Of a stretch of 64,000 nucleotides of DNA, positions 44,636 to 56,504 are shown one piece after another; position 1 is the first letter of the stretch, and each line of letters starts with the position of its first letter. The DNA comes from Alkalimarinus coralli (GTDB lineage: Bacteria > Pseudomonadota > Gammaproteobacteria > Pseudomonadales > Oleiphilaceae): the NCBI RefSeq assembly GCF_023650515.1, contig NZ_CP096016.1, forward strand, positions 4,094,001-4,158,000. The letters run 5' to 3'. The notes below the pieces were generated by a model. The model saw nothing but the letters and a program-made list of their open reading frames with translations. It was not told where the DNA came from and did no database searches. The position numbers and the translations under genes were made by a program.

Positions 44636-46270
44636 TTAAGAAATAATCTTAAACTGGTTAACCTGATCAGATATTTCAACAGCCAGTTTAGCCAGGTGCT
44701 GGCTTGAATCAGAGATGTCGGACGCCGCAGAAGCTGACTCGACCGATATGGTATTAATAGACGAAACATTCACGTTAATATCTTCCGTTACCGCTGACTG
44801 CTCTTCTACAGCGCTGGCAATTTGAATGTTCATATCGCGAATATTCTGCACCGCTTGCTCGATCTGAACCAGTGCACTATGGGTCTGTTGAACGGTGTCT
44901 GAGCACTCTCCTGCTTTTAACTTCCCGCCTGCCATTGCGTTCACTGCATTGCGGGCGCCCTGTTGCAGTCGTTCGACGACATCCCTGATCTCTTGTGTAG
45001 ACTGCTGCGTTCGTTGCGCCAGCGTTCTAACCTCATCTGCGACGACCGCAAAGCCGCGCCCTTGCTCTCCCGCCCTGGCTGCTTCTATGGCCGCATTGAG
45101 CGCCAAGAGGTTAGTTTGTTCGGCAATACCATTAATGGTGTCGACGACAGAGCCGATGTTCTGACTCTCCTGGTCTAAAGACTCTATCAGAGCTGAGGTG
45201 TTCTGAATTTCGTCCATTAGTTCATTAATCAGAGAGGCACTTTGACTGGCGACTTCCCGCCCGTCTGATGTTTGTGAATCTGCTGACTGAGCGGCCTGTT
45301 GTGCTTCATTGGTGCTGTGGGCCACCTGCTGGACCGTGGTACTCATCTGGTGGATGGCGGTTGCAACCTGATCAGTATCAGCTTGCTGCTTTTGAGTACT
45401 TACGCTGGTTTGGCTGGCGATGGTAGCAAGTTGTTCTGAGGCTGCTGACAGTTGCAGTACCGCGCTCTTGATTTGTGCCATAACATCGTTGATGCGTTTC
45501 ATCATGAGATTAAACACCTGTGCAGTTTGGCCTATTTCGTCCTGCGAGCTCAGGTCAATGGTCATACTGATATCGGATGTTTTCTCAATGGTTCTCATGG
45601 TGGTTTTTAGTTCGTTCAACGGGCCAACGATTGACCTGCTCACAAGATAGTTTAGTGTTATTACAAGCGCTGCTGCCAATAATGTGCTGATAATATAGGT
45701 AAATGTGAGGGAGTCCGTCATGGAAGAAATTCGGTCGCGCTCTTCCCCTGCGACGCGTAATTGAAGCGCAATCAGCTCTGCCAGCTTATCGCTAATGGGG
45801 GCAATTTGATCGTATAGCGGGCCATCAATACTATCTAATTGGCCTTGCACATTGCCTGATAGTTGTGAAAGTTGCTGTTCTACGTTGGTAATGGCGCGAT
45901 CTGCCGCTGTAAACAGCATTTTTGCGTCCTCGGCCAGTTCAGCTTCTTCTTTGGTTAGCGTCGTTGCCATGTACGCCCCCCACTTTGAGCTGATTTGCTG
46001 CTTGGCTTGACGTACATCTTTTAGCGCTTCTTCGGCTGTTTTCCTGCCAGCGTTGGCCTTGTTAATGGCATCGATGACTAAAACGGCATAATCATCGGCG
46101 ATAATTTTCAGGTCTTGCAGGGGCACAACCCGGTCGCTATAAATACTGTCGACGCCTTGCTCGATTTTGGAGAAAATATTAACCGCGCTAACCACTACAG
46201 CGATTAGTACAACGATAGGGAATAATACTGAGAGGGTTAATCTCATTCCAACGTTTAGTCGAGAGAGCAT
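44636..46270 (-). CDS. Methyl-accepting chemotaxis protein with four-helix-bundle sensor
   Basis: 544 aa, the size of the classic 4HB_MCP receptors. Helix 1 at about 10-32, periplasmic four-helix bundle (about 33-190), helix 2 at about 190-212 ([21 protein letters not shown]), HAMP, signalling domain with tip [19 protein letters not shown]. No CheR-binding pentapeptide at the C-terminus. It differs in sensor from the 674-aa receptor at 38172..40196. A single gene. Confidence 0.93.
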   Translation of the reverse strand: MLSRLNVGMRLTLSVLFPIVVLIAVVVSAVNIFSKIEQGVDSIYSDRVVPLQDLKIIADDYAVLVIDAINKANAGRKTAEEALKDVRQAKQQISSKWGAYMATTLTKEEAELAEDAKMLFTAADRAITNVEQQLSQLSGNVQGQLDSIDGPLYDQIAPISDKLAELIALQLRVAGEERDRISSMTDSLTFTYIISTLLAAALVITLNYLVSRSIVGPLNELKTTMRTIEKTSDISMTIDLSSQDEIGQTAQVFNLMMKRINDVMAQIKSAVLQLSAASEQLATIASQTSVSTQKQQADTDQVATAIHQMSTTVQQVAHSTNEAQQAAQSADSQTSDGREVASQSASLINELMDEIQNTSALIESLDQESQNIGSVVDTINGIAEQTNLLALNAAIEAARAGEQGRGFAVVADEVRTLAQRTQQSTQEIRDVVERLQQGARNAVNAMAGGKLKAGECSDTVQQTHSALVQIEQAVQNIRDMNIQIASAVEEQSAVTEDINVNVSSINTISVESASAASDISDSSQHLAKLAVEISDQVNQFKIIS

Positions 46271-46451
46271 TTTTTTAAACTCCAGAGTTATTATTGCTCT
46301 TGCAATACATGGCTTTACTAATAGATGGATCTAACAGTACTTAGTATAGACGTAATATTCCATATGACAGGTTAAGCGCTCTAGTCAGGTGAAAGCGTCG
46401 TTTGACGGTTAGCCTGGGCTGATGTTCAGCATGGGCGTGGAATGTTTACCA

Positions 46452-46473
46452 CCCCCTATCGAACGATAGGGGG
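46452..46473. repeat. Perfect 22-bp palindrome downstream of fghA copy 2
   Basis: ccccctatcg/cgataggggg around a central aa. It lies 44 bp beyond the stop of fghA on the minus strand and has no T run, so it could be a transcript-end stem, a weak terminator or a protein-binding site. Confidence 0.45.
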
Positions 46474-46516
46474 AATAGAGTATGGGGTTATGGTGAACCC
46501 GTTTTAACAAGGGGAG

Positions 46517-47392
46517 TTAGGAAGCTGAGCCGATTAAATGCTTGGCATGGAATTTAATATGCTCGCCTATGAACGAAGCAATAAAATAATAACTGTGATC
46601 ATAATCTTCATGTAACCGGAGCGTCAGGTCAACGCCCTTTTCACCACATACCTGTTCAAGCGCTTCCGGCTTTAGTTGCTCACTGATAAAACAGTCCCCC
46701 AACCCCTGGTCAACCAGCAGTGTCAGTTGTCGAGCTTGCTCCTCAGGGCAATGCTTAATGAGGTGGCAGCTATCATACGTTGCCCATTGTTCGCGGTTGT
46801 CGCCAAGATAATGGCTAAAGGCCTTTTCTCCCCATGGACATTGCAGAGGGTTTGCAATCGGTGCAAAAGCACTGACAGAGCTGAATCTGCCAGGATTTTT
46901 TAACGCAATCGTAAGCGCCCCATGCCCCCCCATTGAGTGCCCCGAGATTGACTGGCGTTGCGAATCGACAGGGAAATTTTCCTTGAGCAGTTTGGGCAGC
47001 TCTTCCGTTATATAGTCATACATGTGGTAATGAGTTGACCATGGCTTCTGAGTCGCATTGAGGTAGAACCCCGCGCCTAAACCAAAATCCCAGGCTCCAT
47101 CAGGGTCATCGGGTACGTCTTCTCCGCGAGGGCTGGTATCGGGCGCGATGATTGCGATGCCATGCTCTGCCGCATAGCGTTGGGCGCCAGATTTGACCAT
47201 AAAGTTTTCGTCTGTGCAGGTTAGCCCGGAAAGCCAGTATAAAACCGGCACTACTTTATCTTCTGCCTGGGGTGGAAGATAAACAGAAAAGGTCATATCG
47301 CAGTGACAGCTGCTTGATGGGTGGCTATAACGCTTTAGCCAGCCATCAAAGCACCTGACTTCAGACAACAGTGTTAACGTTGACGCAGTCAT
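46517..47392 (-). CDS. fghA: S-formylglutathione hydrolase, copy 2
   Basis: 291 aa, paralogue of 22142..22981. All esterase D landmarks are kept: [20 protein letters not shown], the nucleophile in [20 protein letters not shown], and [11 protein letters not shown]. The sequence differs from copy 1 throughout, so the pair is an old duplication or came by transfer. No ribosome-binding site is evident at this ATG. It follows adhC copy 2 on the same strand, but a 161-bp miniature element lies between them, so it may need its own promoter or read-through. Confidence 0.92.
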   Translation of the reverse strand: MTASTLTLLSEVRCFDGWLKRYSHPSSSCHCDMTFSVYLPPQAEDKVVPVLYWLSGLTCTDENFMVKSGAQRYAAEHGIAIIAPDTSPRGEDVPDDPDGAWDFGLGAGFYLNATQKPWSTHYHMYDYITEELPKLLKENFPVDSQRQSISGHSMGGHGALTIALKNPGRFSSVSAFAPIANPLQCPWGEKAFSHYLGDNREQWATYDSCHLIKHCPEEQARQLTLLVDQGLGDCFISEQLKPEALEQVCGEKGVDLTLRLHEDYDHSYYFIASFIGEHIKFHAKHLIGSAS

Positions 47393-47440
47393 TGTGTGTG
47401 TATCCGTAAAGTCATGGGTGGATTATATATATGCCTCTTA

Positions 47441-47601
47441 GAGAGTTTTGCACGACTACTGCGCTTACAAATACAGCGTTAAAAAATGACTCAAAATGGT
47501 GCACCCTCCTGGGTCGACCGGGACTTATAGACCATAAACTGCGCTTTTTCGTCATGTTTTGCCTTGTCTTTGATTCGCTCATAACGTCGTGCAAAGCTCT
47601 C
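47441..47601. mobile_element. Miniature inverted-repeat element, 161 bp, between adhC and fghA copies 2
   Basis: 16-bp terminal inverted repeats GAGAG(T/C)TTTGCACGAC at both ends (one mismatch) and a 5-bp direct repeat TCTTA on each side (47436-47440 and 47602-47606). It encodes no transposase. A 50-bp shortened version of the same element is at 56432..56481. The right-hand direct repeat includes the stop codon of adhC copy 2, so insertion took place exactly at the gene end. Confidence 0.8.
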
Positions 47602-47603
47602 TC

Positions 47604-48731
<1,128 letters not shown>

Positions 48732-48792
48732 TTAATGATTGGATTTTGACAGGGCTAGATTTGAGTCTTGTGTATTTCGCTCTGACCCTTTT

Positions 48793-48832
48793 TGATTTGC
48801 TAGTTTTGATTTGCTAGTTTTGATTTGATTAG
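48793..48832. repeat. 14-bp tandem repeat upstream of adhC copy 2
   Basis: tgatttgctagttt occurs at 48793-48806 and 48807-48820, with a third partial copy after it. It lies in the divergent promoter region between adhC copy 2 and the DEAD-box helicase. Confidence 0.75.
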
Positions 48833-48958
48833 TATAGACGGTGTCTTACTGGCTTTCTGTATTCCCTGTGCTTATTGATTGATGAATAAGTACGACATTT
48901 TGAAGCAGTTCAACGAAAAACCGTTATAATCACTGCTTTTTGTTCTTGGGTAAAGAGT

Positions 48959-50206
48959 ATGCTAACCGAATTATCGCTACACCCACAGCTGATCAAAGCG
49001 ACCCATGAATTGGGTTTTGAGTCGGCTACACAGGTTCAGGAAAGAGCGATACCGCTTATTCTAAACAATAAAGACCTTCTGGTCAGCGCGGCCACCGGTA
49101 GCGGTAAAACGGTTGCATTTCTTCTCCCCATCTTACATCGAATTTTGGCAAAGCAAGAAGAGCCCAAAGCCGTTCGGGTTTTAATTCTGGTGCCCGTCAG
49201 AGAGCTGGCAGAGCAGATAGAAAAAGCCGGTGCAGAGCTTGCAAAGCTAACGAGTGTTAACCTTTTAAGCATCACGGGCGGGAAAGATTTTAAAGTACAG
49301 GAGCGGGCCTTAAAGCGCATGCCTGATATTGTGGTGGCGACACCTGGGCGTTTGATTGAGCACTTGGCCAATGAGTCACTGAGCCTGTCCGCGCTTGATG
49401 TACTGGTGCTTGATGAAGCTGATCGTATGTTAGATATGGGGTTTCAGGATAATGTGCTGAAGATTGTCGAACATTGCAGGAACCCTCATCAGACGCTACT
49501 CTTTTCTGCCACCTTGCCGAGTGTGATCAGGCGGTTTGCCGAAAATATTCTCAATGAGCCCGAGTCAGTGTTAATTCATCATCATCGGGAGCAGCACAGC
49601 GATATTGTCCAGCAGATTGTGTTGGCTGATGATATTGACCATAAAGAGCAACTGCTGCGCTGGTTGCTGGATCATGAAAGCTATGACAAGGCGATCGTAT
49701 TTACTAACTCTAAAACACTGGCAGCGCGTCTTGATGGTTTGATGCGATATCATAAATTCCGGGCCGCGCAACTGCATGGAGATATTCAGCAGAAAGGTCG
49801 CAAAGCGACGATTGAGTCATTTCGCAGCGGCAAGGTTAATGTATTGATTGCGACAGATCTGGCAGCAAGAGGGTTGGATGTCAGCGGTATTGATCTGGTT
49901 ATAAACTTTGATATGCCGCGCAAGGGGGACGCGTACGTGCACCGTATCGGGCGAACTGGACGCGCCGGTACCGAGGGCAAGTCTATCTCTTTAATCTCTC
50001 AGCCAGAGTGGAACCTGATGTCGTCTATTGAGCGGTATCTAAAAGTCAGGTTTGAGCGCAAGGTCATAAAGGCGCTGGCTGCAAATTACAAAGGCCCCAA
50101 GAAATTGAAGGCTTCCGGTAAAGCGGCCAGCAGCAAGAAAAAGAAAAAACCGGCGTTAAAAGGCAAACCAAAGAGCAACAAAGTAAAAAAAGCTAAAAAG
50201 GGTTAA
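48959..50206 (+). CDS. DEAD-box ATP-dependent RNA helicase (RhlE-like)
   Basis: 415 aa. All helicase motifs are seen: Q motif (GFESATQVQERAIP), motif I ATGSGKT, motif II LDEADRMLDMGF, motif III SATLP, and motif VI HRIGRTGRAG. A strongly basic tail of about 35 residues (KKKKKPALKGKPKSNKVKK) follows, likely an RNA-binding extension. Such helicases work in ribosome assembly and RNA decay. It is a single gene. Confidence 0.92.
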   Translation: MLTELSLHPQLIKATHELGFESATQVQERAIPLILNNKDLLVSAATGSGKTVAFLLPILHRILAKQEEPKAVRVLILVPVRELAEQIEKAGAELAKLTSVNLLSITGGKDFKVQERALKRMPDIVVATPGRLIEHLANESLSLSALDVLVLDEADRMLDMGFQDNVLKIVEHCRNPHQTLLFSATLPSVIRRFAENILNEPESVLIHHHREQHSDIVQQIVLADDIDHKEQLLRWLLDHESYDKAIVFTNSKTLAARLDGLMRYHKFRAAQLHGDIQQKGRKATIESFRSGKVNVLIATDLAARGLDVSGIDLVINFDMPRKGDAYVHRIGRTGRAGTEGKSISLISQPEWNLMSSIERYLKVRFERKVIKALAANYKGPKKLKASGKAASSKKKKKPALKGKPKSNKVKKAKKG

Positions 50207-50277
50207 CGAATATCGGCGCGACTCTACTGAGCCGCGCTGCAAGTTGAGCGGCGAAGGCAGGAGCCGCAGCGGTATTA

Positions 50278-53142
50278 TTATTTTTGCTGCCCCTGCTTTT
50301 GCTGTCTCTGCTCCGACGAGTTTTTGTTGCCCTGTAACCAATAGTTTATTTTTGACAGCATTCTTTCCAGGTCAATGGGCTTGGATATATGATCGTTCAT
50401 GCCCGCGTCCAGACACTTTTCCTTGTCTCCGACCATTGCGTTGGCGGTCATCGCAAGAATCGGCAAATCCTTATGCTTAGGGTTCTTCCTGATGGTTCGG
50501 GCCGCTTCATAGCCATCCATCACCGGCATCTGCACGTCCATCAAAACCAGGTCGAAGGTACCCGTTTCAACGGCATCGACCGCTTCCTGACCATTCACTG
50601 CGGTGGTGACATCAAATCCCGAGTCGCTCAACAGGGTTTCAGCAATTTCACGATTGACCAAAATATCATCAGTCACCAAAATTCGTGCGCCCTGTATGTC
50701 TTCGGCGGCTTGATCCGTTTTGTGTGCTGCATCGTAACTAGATTGGATCGAGTTTTCATGGGGCGCCTTGCCAACAAGGGTTGATGCGACACTGTCAAAC
50801 AGCACTGAGTTTTTAACCGGCTTGGTTAAGAATTTTTCAATACCGGTTTCTTTGGCTTCAGATATGATGCGCTGATGGGCATGGGCGCTCGCCATGATGA
50901 CGGCAGGCATATCCTGAGTGCTGAGTTTCAAGCGTCTGTAGGTTTCCATGCCGTCTATGTCAGGCATATTCCAGTCTAGCAGCACCAGGTCATATTTATT
51001 CTTCTCGCACTTTGCCAAGGCATCGTAACCGTTAATGGCAGTATCGACGGTGCAGCCAAAACGCTTTAAGGTCTCGCTAAAAATCTCTCTGGCGTGGGGG
51101 TTGTCGTCTGCGACCAGTATGGTTTTACTGCTTAGCTGGTTGGCAAACTGCTGATAGTCTATCTGCTTCTGCTGGGATATTTTGAACGGCAGGGTGACGA
51201 TAAACTCAGACCCTTTTCCTACCGTGCTAATGACAGAAATTTCACCTCCCATGATGTCCACAAGCTTTTTGCTGATGGCTAGACCAAGTCCGGTACCACC
51301 GTACTTTCGTGTTGATGATGTATCCGTCTGATAAAACTCATCGAACAGGTGCTCAAGTTTGTCTTCCGGGATGCCAATACCCGAGTCGCGGACGCTGATC
51401 TCAAGGGTTACGTTGTACAAATCTTTCTTGATTGGGCGAATGGATACTATCACCTCTCCACGCTCGGTAAATTTAACCGCATTTGAGCAGAGGTTAACCA
51501 GCACCTGATTGACGCGAAGTGGGTCTCCAAGAAGGTAGTGAGGGGTTTCCAGATCGCTTTTGATAATGAATTCGACACCCTTCTCTTCGGCATTAACGCT
51601 GACCACATTCGACAGGTTATCGATCAACTCATTCAGGTTGAAAGGGGCATCTTCTATATCCAGTTTACCTGCTTCAATTTTGGAAAAGTCCAGAATATCG
51701 TTGATAAGCCCGAGCAGCGAGCCGGAGGCTGACTTTAGTTTGTGAAGATAACCCTGCTGGGTCTCGTTGAGGTCGGTCAGAAGGCAGAGGTTTGCCATAC
51801 CGGTGATCGCATTCATCGGGGTGCGGATTTCGTGGCTCATATTAGCCAGGAATTCACTTTTTGCCGCGTTGGCCCGCTCGGCGATTTCTTTTTCAACTTT
51901 CAGTTCCTGATAGGCTCTATGCAGCTCGGCACTGCGTTTTTGTTCGCGGCTTCTAACGGCGTTCGATGTATGTTCAAAGGTATCAATCAGCTCCTTGAAT
52001 TCAGTAATATTTGATGTTAAATCCAGGCGCTCATTACCTTCCGGGTCAAATTTCTTCATCGCCTCTTTTAAATCAATAACCGGTGCGGAGAGCTCTTTTG
52101 ACAGGATATATGAGACTAAAATACAGAGTGCAATGGCAATGACCAATAACGTTATCATCAGCGCCTTCATTTTCGTTACCGGCGCTAAAACCTGCTGTTC
52201 AGGAACGGATAGCAACAACGAATAGCCTGTCTCACCGATAGGCGTATAAACGGCGTAATCCAGCTGGCCACTGTCGTCGAGATAGGTTTTATAACCCGAA
52301 TCCCCCGCTATCATCGATTTTCCGATTTGTTGCAGTGCTTGGTTCTCTTCACCAAGAATACTGGTTAATTGTGAGGCTTTTTCACCGGCACGGGTTTTAA
52401 TGATATTGCCCTTTGAGTCTTTCAATACCCGGATGACTTTATTGTTATCCCAGTGGTACCAGTAGGTTCCGTCACCGGTGACCATTGCAAAGCGGGCATG
52501 GCTGTAGCGTGAGGAGATATCTTTCTTTATCTTATTGAGCTTTTCTTCAATCAGCTCCCAGGGTATTGACCCACCAATGAGCCCTTTTAGCTTGTTTTGG
52601 TCATCCAGGATGGTGGCGGCGATGACGATTTGCCTGACCCCTGTGGTGTACGAGATCATCGGATTGGAGGTATATATCGCGGCTCTTTTGCCATCATAAG
52701 CGCCGACTGTTTGTTGCCAGTAATCCCGCTCGGCGATTGATTTTGGCCGTGACAACGGGTCATCATCATTAAATGTTCGCAGCATTCCCTGGTGAGGGTT
52801 GCCGCCTGCGGTATTTAAAAAGTGCCCCTTGTTATCACCCAGAATAAACTTCTCAAACGTATTGGGCTGGCGAGACAGCTCCTGTTTTAAGTACGGTAGT
52901 GATGACTCAAATGGAGAATTTTTTATGGCCGGCAGAGAAGCCAACAGACTAATCTCACTCTGTCTCTCTCTGAAAAAACCATTTAACGTTTCTGCTTGAG
53001 CGTCCAGCTCGCCTTGAACGCTGTTGAGGGTGAGTTTGATGGTCTGAGATGAGGATATCCACAAGCTGAGTCCAATTGCCAAACATAAGGGGATAAGGCT
53101 GGCGATAAGCGTAAAAAGCCCAATTCGGGTACTGAATTTCAT
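50278..53142 (-). CDS. Hybrid histidine kinase with dCACHE-like sensor and two receiver domains
   Basis: 954 aa from [18 protein letters not shown] (ATG at 53142; the open frame runs on without a likely start). Helix 1 (about 8-30), periplasmic dCACHE-like sensor (about 35-310, with [18 protein letters not shown]), helix 2 near 318-340, linker/HAMP-like region, HisKA with the phospho-His in [16 protein letters not shown], HATPase ([33 protein letters not shown]), receiver 1 (acceptor Asp in [14 protein letters not shown]) and receiver 2 ([14 protein letters not shown]). There is no Hpt domain. The tail is Gln-rich. Signal unknown. Confidence 0.92.
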   Translation of the reverse strand: MKFSTRIGLFTLIASLIPLCLAIGLSLWISSSQTIKLTLNSVQGELDAQAETLNGFFRERQSEISLLASLPAIKNSPFESSLPYLKQELSRQPNTFEKFILGDNKGHFLNTAGGNPHQGMLRTFNDDDPLSRPKSIAERDYWQQTVGAYDGKRAAIYTSNPMISYTTGVRQIVIAATILDDQNKLKGLIGGSIPWELIEEKLNKIKKDISSRYSHARFAMVTGDGTYWYHWDNNKVIRVLKDSKGNIIKTRAGEKASQLTSILGEENQALQQIGKSMIAGDSGYKTYLDDSGQLDYAVYTPIGETGYSLLLSVPEQQVLAPVTKMKALMITLLVIAIALCILVSYILSKELSAPVIDLKEAMKKFDPEGNERLDLTSNITEFKELIDTFEHTSNAVRSREQKRSAELHRAYQELKVEKEIAERANAAKSEFLANMSHEIRTPMNAITGMANLCLLTDLNETQQGYLHKLKSASGSLLGLINDILDFSKIEAGKLDIEDAPFNLNELIDNLSNVVSVNAEEKGVEFIIKSDLETPHYLLGDPLRVNQVLVNLCSNAVKFTERGEVIVSIRPIKKDLYNVTLEISVRDSGIGIPEDKLEHLFDEFYQTDTSSTRKYGGTGLGLAISKKLVDIMGGEISVISTVGKGSEFIVTLPFKISQQKQIDYQQFANQLSSKTILVADDNPHAREIFSETLKRFGCTVDTAINGYDALAKCEKNKYDLVLLDWNMPDIDGMETYRRLKLSTQDMPAVIMASAHAHQRIISEAKETGIEKFLTKPVKNSVLFDSVASTLVGKAPHENSIQSSYDAAHKTDQAAEDIQGARILVTDDILVNREIAETLLSDSGFDVTTAVNGQEAVDAVETGTFDLVLMDVQMPVMDGYEAARTIRKNPKHKDLPILAMTANAMVGDKEKCLDAGMNDHISKPIDLERMLSKINYWLQGNKNSSEQRQQKQGQQK

Positions 53143-53372
53143 TAGTATGTTCTGTTTGCTAGCGATATTTTCAGTATAGGCAAGCTTTATGAAAGCATCG
53201 GGTGAATTTTCTGCAAGTTGCTTTATGATTAGCCGATTACCCGCTAGTATTTTGAAAATACTGGCTGTGTAGATCAAGTACCCTGTTTTAAAAACGGGGC
53301 CTGCACACAATTTTTGTTTAAAAGATGTCTGACGTTGAATAACGTTTTATATAGGTGAGGTTGTTTTCTGCT

Positions 53373-54788
53373 ATGGCGATTCATTCAATTAATCAATTAT
53401 TACTAGGCTCCGTCATTGCTGGTAGTGAGGTGACGATCAGGGGCTGGATTCGATCACGCAGGGACTCCAAGGCAGGCATCTCGTTTCTTCATGTACATGA
53501 TGGCAGTTGTTTTAACCCACTTCAGGCGGTAGTGCCTAATGAGCTTGAAAACTACGAATCAGAGGTACTTAAGTTGTGTGCAGGCTGTTCCGTAATTGTG
53601 ACGGGCACACTGGTTGAGTCGGAAGGGAAAGGTCAGGCCTACGAAATTCAGGCAACCCGTGTTGAAGTGGTCGGTTGGGTGGATGACCCGGAAACCTACC
53701 CTGTGGCGAAAAAGCGCCACACTTTCGAGTACCTGCGAACGGTTGCGCACTTACGCCCACGCACCAACGCGTTTGGTGCCATTACCCGAGTAAGAACCAC
53801 CTTATCCAGCGCGATACATCGCTACTTTCATGAGCGGGAGTTTAACTGGATCAACACGCCTATTTTGACGTCAAGTGACTGTGAAGGGGCGGGCGAGATG
53901 TTTAGAGTCAGCACTCTGGATATGGTTAACCCGCCGAAAACAGATGCCGGAGCGATTGACTATTCGAAAGACTTTTTTGGCCAGGAGACCTTCTTGACAG
54001 TATCTGGCCAGTTGAATGTCGAGTCTTATTGTTTAGCGATGTCTAAGGTTTATACCTTTGGGCCGACCTTTAGAGCCGAGAACTCACATACCAGCCGTCA
54101 CCTGGCAGAGTTCTGGATGGTTGAGCCGGAAATAGCGTTTGCCAATCTCAATGATGATGCAGACCTTGCGGAAGATTTCCTTAAGTATCTATTTAGCGCC
54201 GTATTAAATGAGCGTAGCGACGATATGGCTTTCTTTGCTGAGCGAATTAATAAAGAGGCGATTAGCCGTCTGCAAAATGTTATCGATAACCAGTTTGTAA
54301 GGATGGATTATACGGAAGCCGTTTCAATACTTAAAAGTTGCGGCAAGAAGTTTGAATTCCCTGTGGAGTGGGGGATTGACCTGCAATCGGAACATGAGCG
54401 TTATTTAGCGGAGCAGCACGTAGGGGCACCCGTTATTATCATGAACTACCCAAAGGATATAAAAGCATTCTATATGCGCCTGAATGATGACGAAAAAACG
54501 GTTGCGGCGATGGATGTGCTAGCGCCGGGCATTGGTGAAATTATTGGCGGCAGCCAGAGAGAGGATCGTCTTGATGTGATGGACGCGCGAATAGATGCCA
54601 CATTTTCAGGGCCGGGCGAAAGCCACAAAGAAGCGCTTTGGTGGTATCGCGACTTACGCCGCTATGGTTCAGTTCCTCACGCCGGTTTTGGGCTGGGGTT
54701 TGAGCGCTTGCTGAACTATATAACCGGCATGGAAAATGTGCGAGACGCGATTCCATTCCCTAGAACGCCAGGCAATGCCCCTTTTTGA
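53373..54788 (+). CDS. asnS: Asparaginyl-tRNA synthetase
   Basis: 471 aa from the ATG at 53373 (a GTG 18 bp earlier is in frame but less like family members). Class II synthetase. The OB-fold anticodon domain comes first ([20 protein letters not shown]), then motif 2 ([20 protein letters not shown]) and motif 3 ([10 protein letters not shown]). Close to E. coli AsnS over the whole length. It is followed by a short tail containing a 145-bp miniature element. Confidence 0.96.
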   Translation: MAIHSINQLLLGSVIAGSEVTIRGWIRSRRDSKAGISFLHVHDGSCFNPLQAVVPNELENYESEVLKLCAGCSVIVTGTLVESEGKGQAYEIQATRVEVVGWVDDPETYPVAKKRHTFEYLRTVAHLRPRTNAFGAITRVRTTLSSAIHRYFHEREFNWINTPILTSSDCEGAGEMFRVSTLDMVNPPKTDAGAIDYSKDFFGQETFLTVSGQLNVESYCLAMSKVYTFGPTFRAENSHTSRHLAEFWMVEPEIAFANLNDDADLAEDFLKYLFSAVLNERSDDMAFFAERINKEAISRLQNVIDNQFVRMDYTEAVSILKSCGKKFEFPVEWGIDLQSEHERYLAEQHVGAPVIIMNYPKDIKAFYMRLNDDEKTVAAMDVLAPGIGEIIGGSQREDRLDVMDARIDATFSGPGESHKEALWWYRDLRRYGSVPHAGFGLGFERLLNYITGMENVRDAIPFPRTPGNAPF

Positions 54789-54846
54789 TGTGATCTGCCC
54801 CCTCTTTGGGTCGCCTAACATGGCAACCGAAAGAGGGGCCGGAGAG

Positions 54847-54991
54847 GAATGGCACTTACTTAAGCTTGTCATCCTCGCGAACGCGGGGATCCATAGGGTT
54901 GTAGGCTCCGTTCCAAATGGATTCCCGCCTTCGCGGGAATGACTTTTGAGACTAGAGAATGATAGTAGTGGGTCTTAAGTAAGTGCCATTC
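54847..54991. mobile_element. Miniature inverted-repeat element, 145 bp, after asnS
   Basis: Perfect 18-bp terminal inverted repeats GAATGGCACTTACTTAAG (54847-54864 and complement 54974-54991), flanked by an 11-bp direct repeat GGGCCGG(A/T)GAG (54836-54846 and 54992-55002, one mismatch). Such a long target duplication is known for IS4-type transposases. The interior (about 54866-54943) contains the common gtcattcccgcgaa-type palindromes facing each other. It has no coding capacity. A diverged one-ended copy lies at 27993..28075. Confidence 0.82.
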
Positions 54992-55011
54992 GGGCCGGTG
55001 AGGAATGTGAT

Positions 55012-56121
55012 TTAAAAGACGTTCAGAATATTAAACATGCCAACAAAGTCAAATACCGGCATGGCGCGCTTATGGCAAATATAGGTGCGGTCAACCTGTC
55101 CTCTAAAGCGGGACTTGGTAAACTCAATGCCTTTAAAGCTATAGATAAAACCGGCGTGCTCGTAACACAAGCGGAGCGCCTTCTTAACCCACCAGCTTTC
55201 TTGCGGCTCATCATCCTTGGCCATGCTGGCAGGAATAAATCCCAAGTCCAAGCGCTTTAGACCTTCGGCCTGAAAAATCGCCATCGCATGGCTCATAATG
55301 GTGTAGAACAAGCCCTGATTAAACTCGACATTGGAGCGGGATATGTTGGGTACATAGCTCACTACTTCGTTGTTCTGGTAAATCGGGTCAAAAAATACAA
55401 ACCCTACCGGGTTCCCGTCGACATATGCATAGAAGTAGCGCACGCCTTCGGTGTAAGACATATTCATCGGGCGGATAAGGAAACGTATCTCCTGGCCTTT
55501 TATTTTTCGCGTCTTGAGCCATTTGTCGGAGATTTCTCTGGTATGCGTTTCACATAAAGATTCATGGACTTCTACGCCACACTTTTTGGCCTGGTTAACC
55601 GCAGTGCGAATCACTTGTTTCTTTTTGCCTTTGAGACTCCAGTTCTCAAGGTCGACTGTCGACTGAGACCCCATTTGTGTCCCAAAATAGTTATGCTCTT
55701 CATGCAGGTGTCGCATAACAGGCTTGGATACCTGGCAAAAAACCGCATTGGAGTGCTGTTCGAGAAACTTGTTAATAATGAGCGGCATATGCTCAGGCGA
55801 ACATACCGGGTCTCCCAATGTAAAGGGTTTGCCGTTAAAGTTTTTCATGTAGCTGATATAACCTATGCCCGGCATATCGAAGTAACGCATATCCGGCTGC
55901 ATGGTGCAGAAAGACAGCACATGGTTACCATGGCGTTTCAGGTAAGCAATTCGCTCTGCTTCGGTGAAGTAACCATTTAGGGGGCGATCAGCATAGCGAA
56001 GGTCCAGGTTTGCAGCAGCGGGAATCTGAGAGGTTGCTGCAGTAACATTACCGGAAATAACGCCCTCTGACCCTAACTGTTCGACTTCAAGAGATTTTGA
56101 CATAGCAGATTGATTATTCAT
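55012..56121 (-). CDS. DUF2156 family protein (phosphatidylglycerol lysyltransferase C-terminal-like)
   Basis: 369 aa from the ATG at 56121 (a TTG-initiated frame adds four residues). Two-lobed GNAT-type fold. Landmarks include NGYFTEAERIAYLKRHGNHV, the conserved MRYFDMPGIGYI, the lysine stretch GKKKQVIRTAVNQAKK, and LDLGFIPASMAKD. DUF2156 domains of MprF-type enzymes transfer amino acids to phosphatidylglycerol, but this protein lacks the membrane part, so the acceptor is unknown. It is a single gene. Confidence 0.85.
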   Translation of the reverse strand: MNNQSAMSKSLEVEQLGSEGVISGNVTAATSQIPAAANLDLRYADRPLNGYFTEAERIAYLKRHGNHVLSFCTMQPDMRYFDMPGIGYISYMKNFNGKPFTLGDPVCSPEHMPLIINKFLEQHSNAVFCQVSKPVMRHLHEEHNYFGTQMGSQSTVDLENWSLKGKKKQVIRTAVNQAKKCGVEVHESLCETHTREISDKWLKTRKIKGQEIRFLIRPMNMSYTEGVRYFYAYVDGNPVGFVFFDPIYQNNEVVSYVPNISRSNVEFNQGLFYTIMSHAMAIFQAEGLKRLDLGFIPASMAKDDEPQESWWVKKALRLCYEHAGFIYSFKGIEFTKSRFRGQVDRTYICHKRAMPVFDFVGMFNILNVF

Positions 56122-56133
56122 TGCAAACACCAA

Positions 56134-56504
56134 GCTTTAATTGCTCGCCTTATTTTTATTAATGGTCAAGCTATCCTAATTGACTACAGGTCAATTTCCT
56201 CTCACCGATGGCGTCAAATGCGTAACATTTCACGTCAAATCGTTTCATTTTTGTTTTTTTGTGACATGCTCGCCATTTAGCGTAAGCATCTGTATAAATA
56301 GCGATACAGGTTTAACCACTATTGTGAAGTTAAAATACTGCAGTGAAGTTAAAACATTGCAGTGAAGTTAAATTGCTGTGTGATACTGAGTAGATCTTCT
56401 ACACTGATTTATCAGGCACTCGATATTAATCGAGACCTTTGCACGACTACTACGCTTACAAATACATCGTGCAAAGGCCTCTAATCACTTAATAAGGAAT
56501 GGTT
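56134..56504. other. Intergenic region with a 19-bp tandem repeat and a 50-bp shortened miniature element
   Basis: Divergent gap between the DUF2156 gene and the small membrane protein gene. At 56324-56378 a 19-bp unit starting gtgaagttaaa is repeated 2.8 times. At 56432-56481 lies a 50-bp element with ends GAG(A/G)CCTTTGCACGA and a 5-bp direct repeat TAATC on both sides. Its inside (cgcttacaaatac) matches the left end of the 161-bp element at 47441..47601, so it is a deleted relative. Confidence 0.75.

Noticed and set aside
46452-46473. Palindrome as an intrinsic terminator of fghA copy 2
   Set aside because: The central 2-base loop is too tight, and no T run follows on the minus strand; kept only as a palindrome.
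54866-54943. tRNA or other structured RNA gene
   Set aside because: The palindromes match the dispersed gtcattcccgcg-type repeats and lie within a transposable element with clear ends.
56324-56378. CRISPR array in the 19-bp repeat region
   Set aside because: The repeats are directly abutting, with no spacers, and there are no cas genes in the window.
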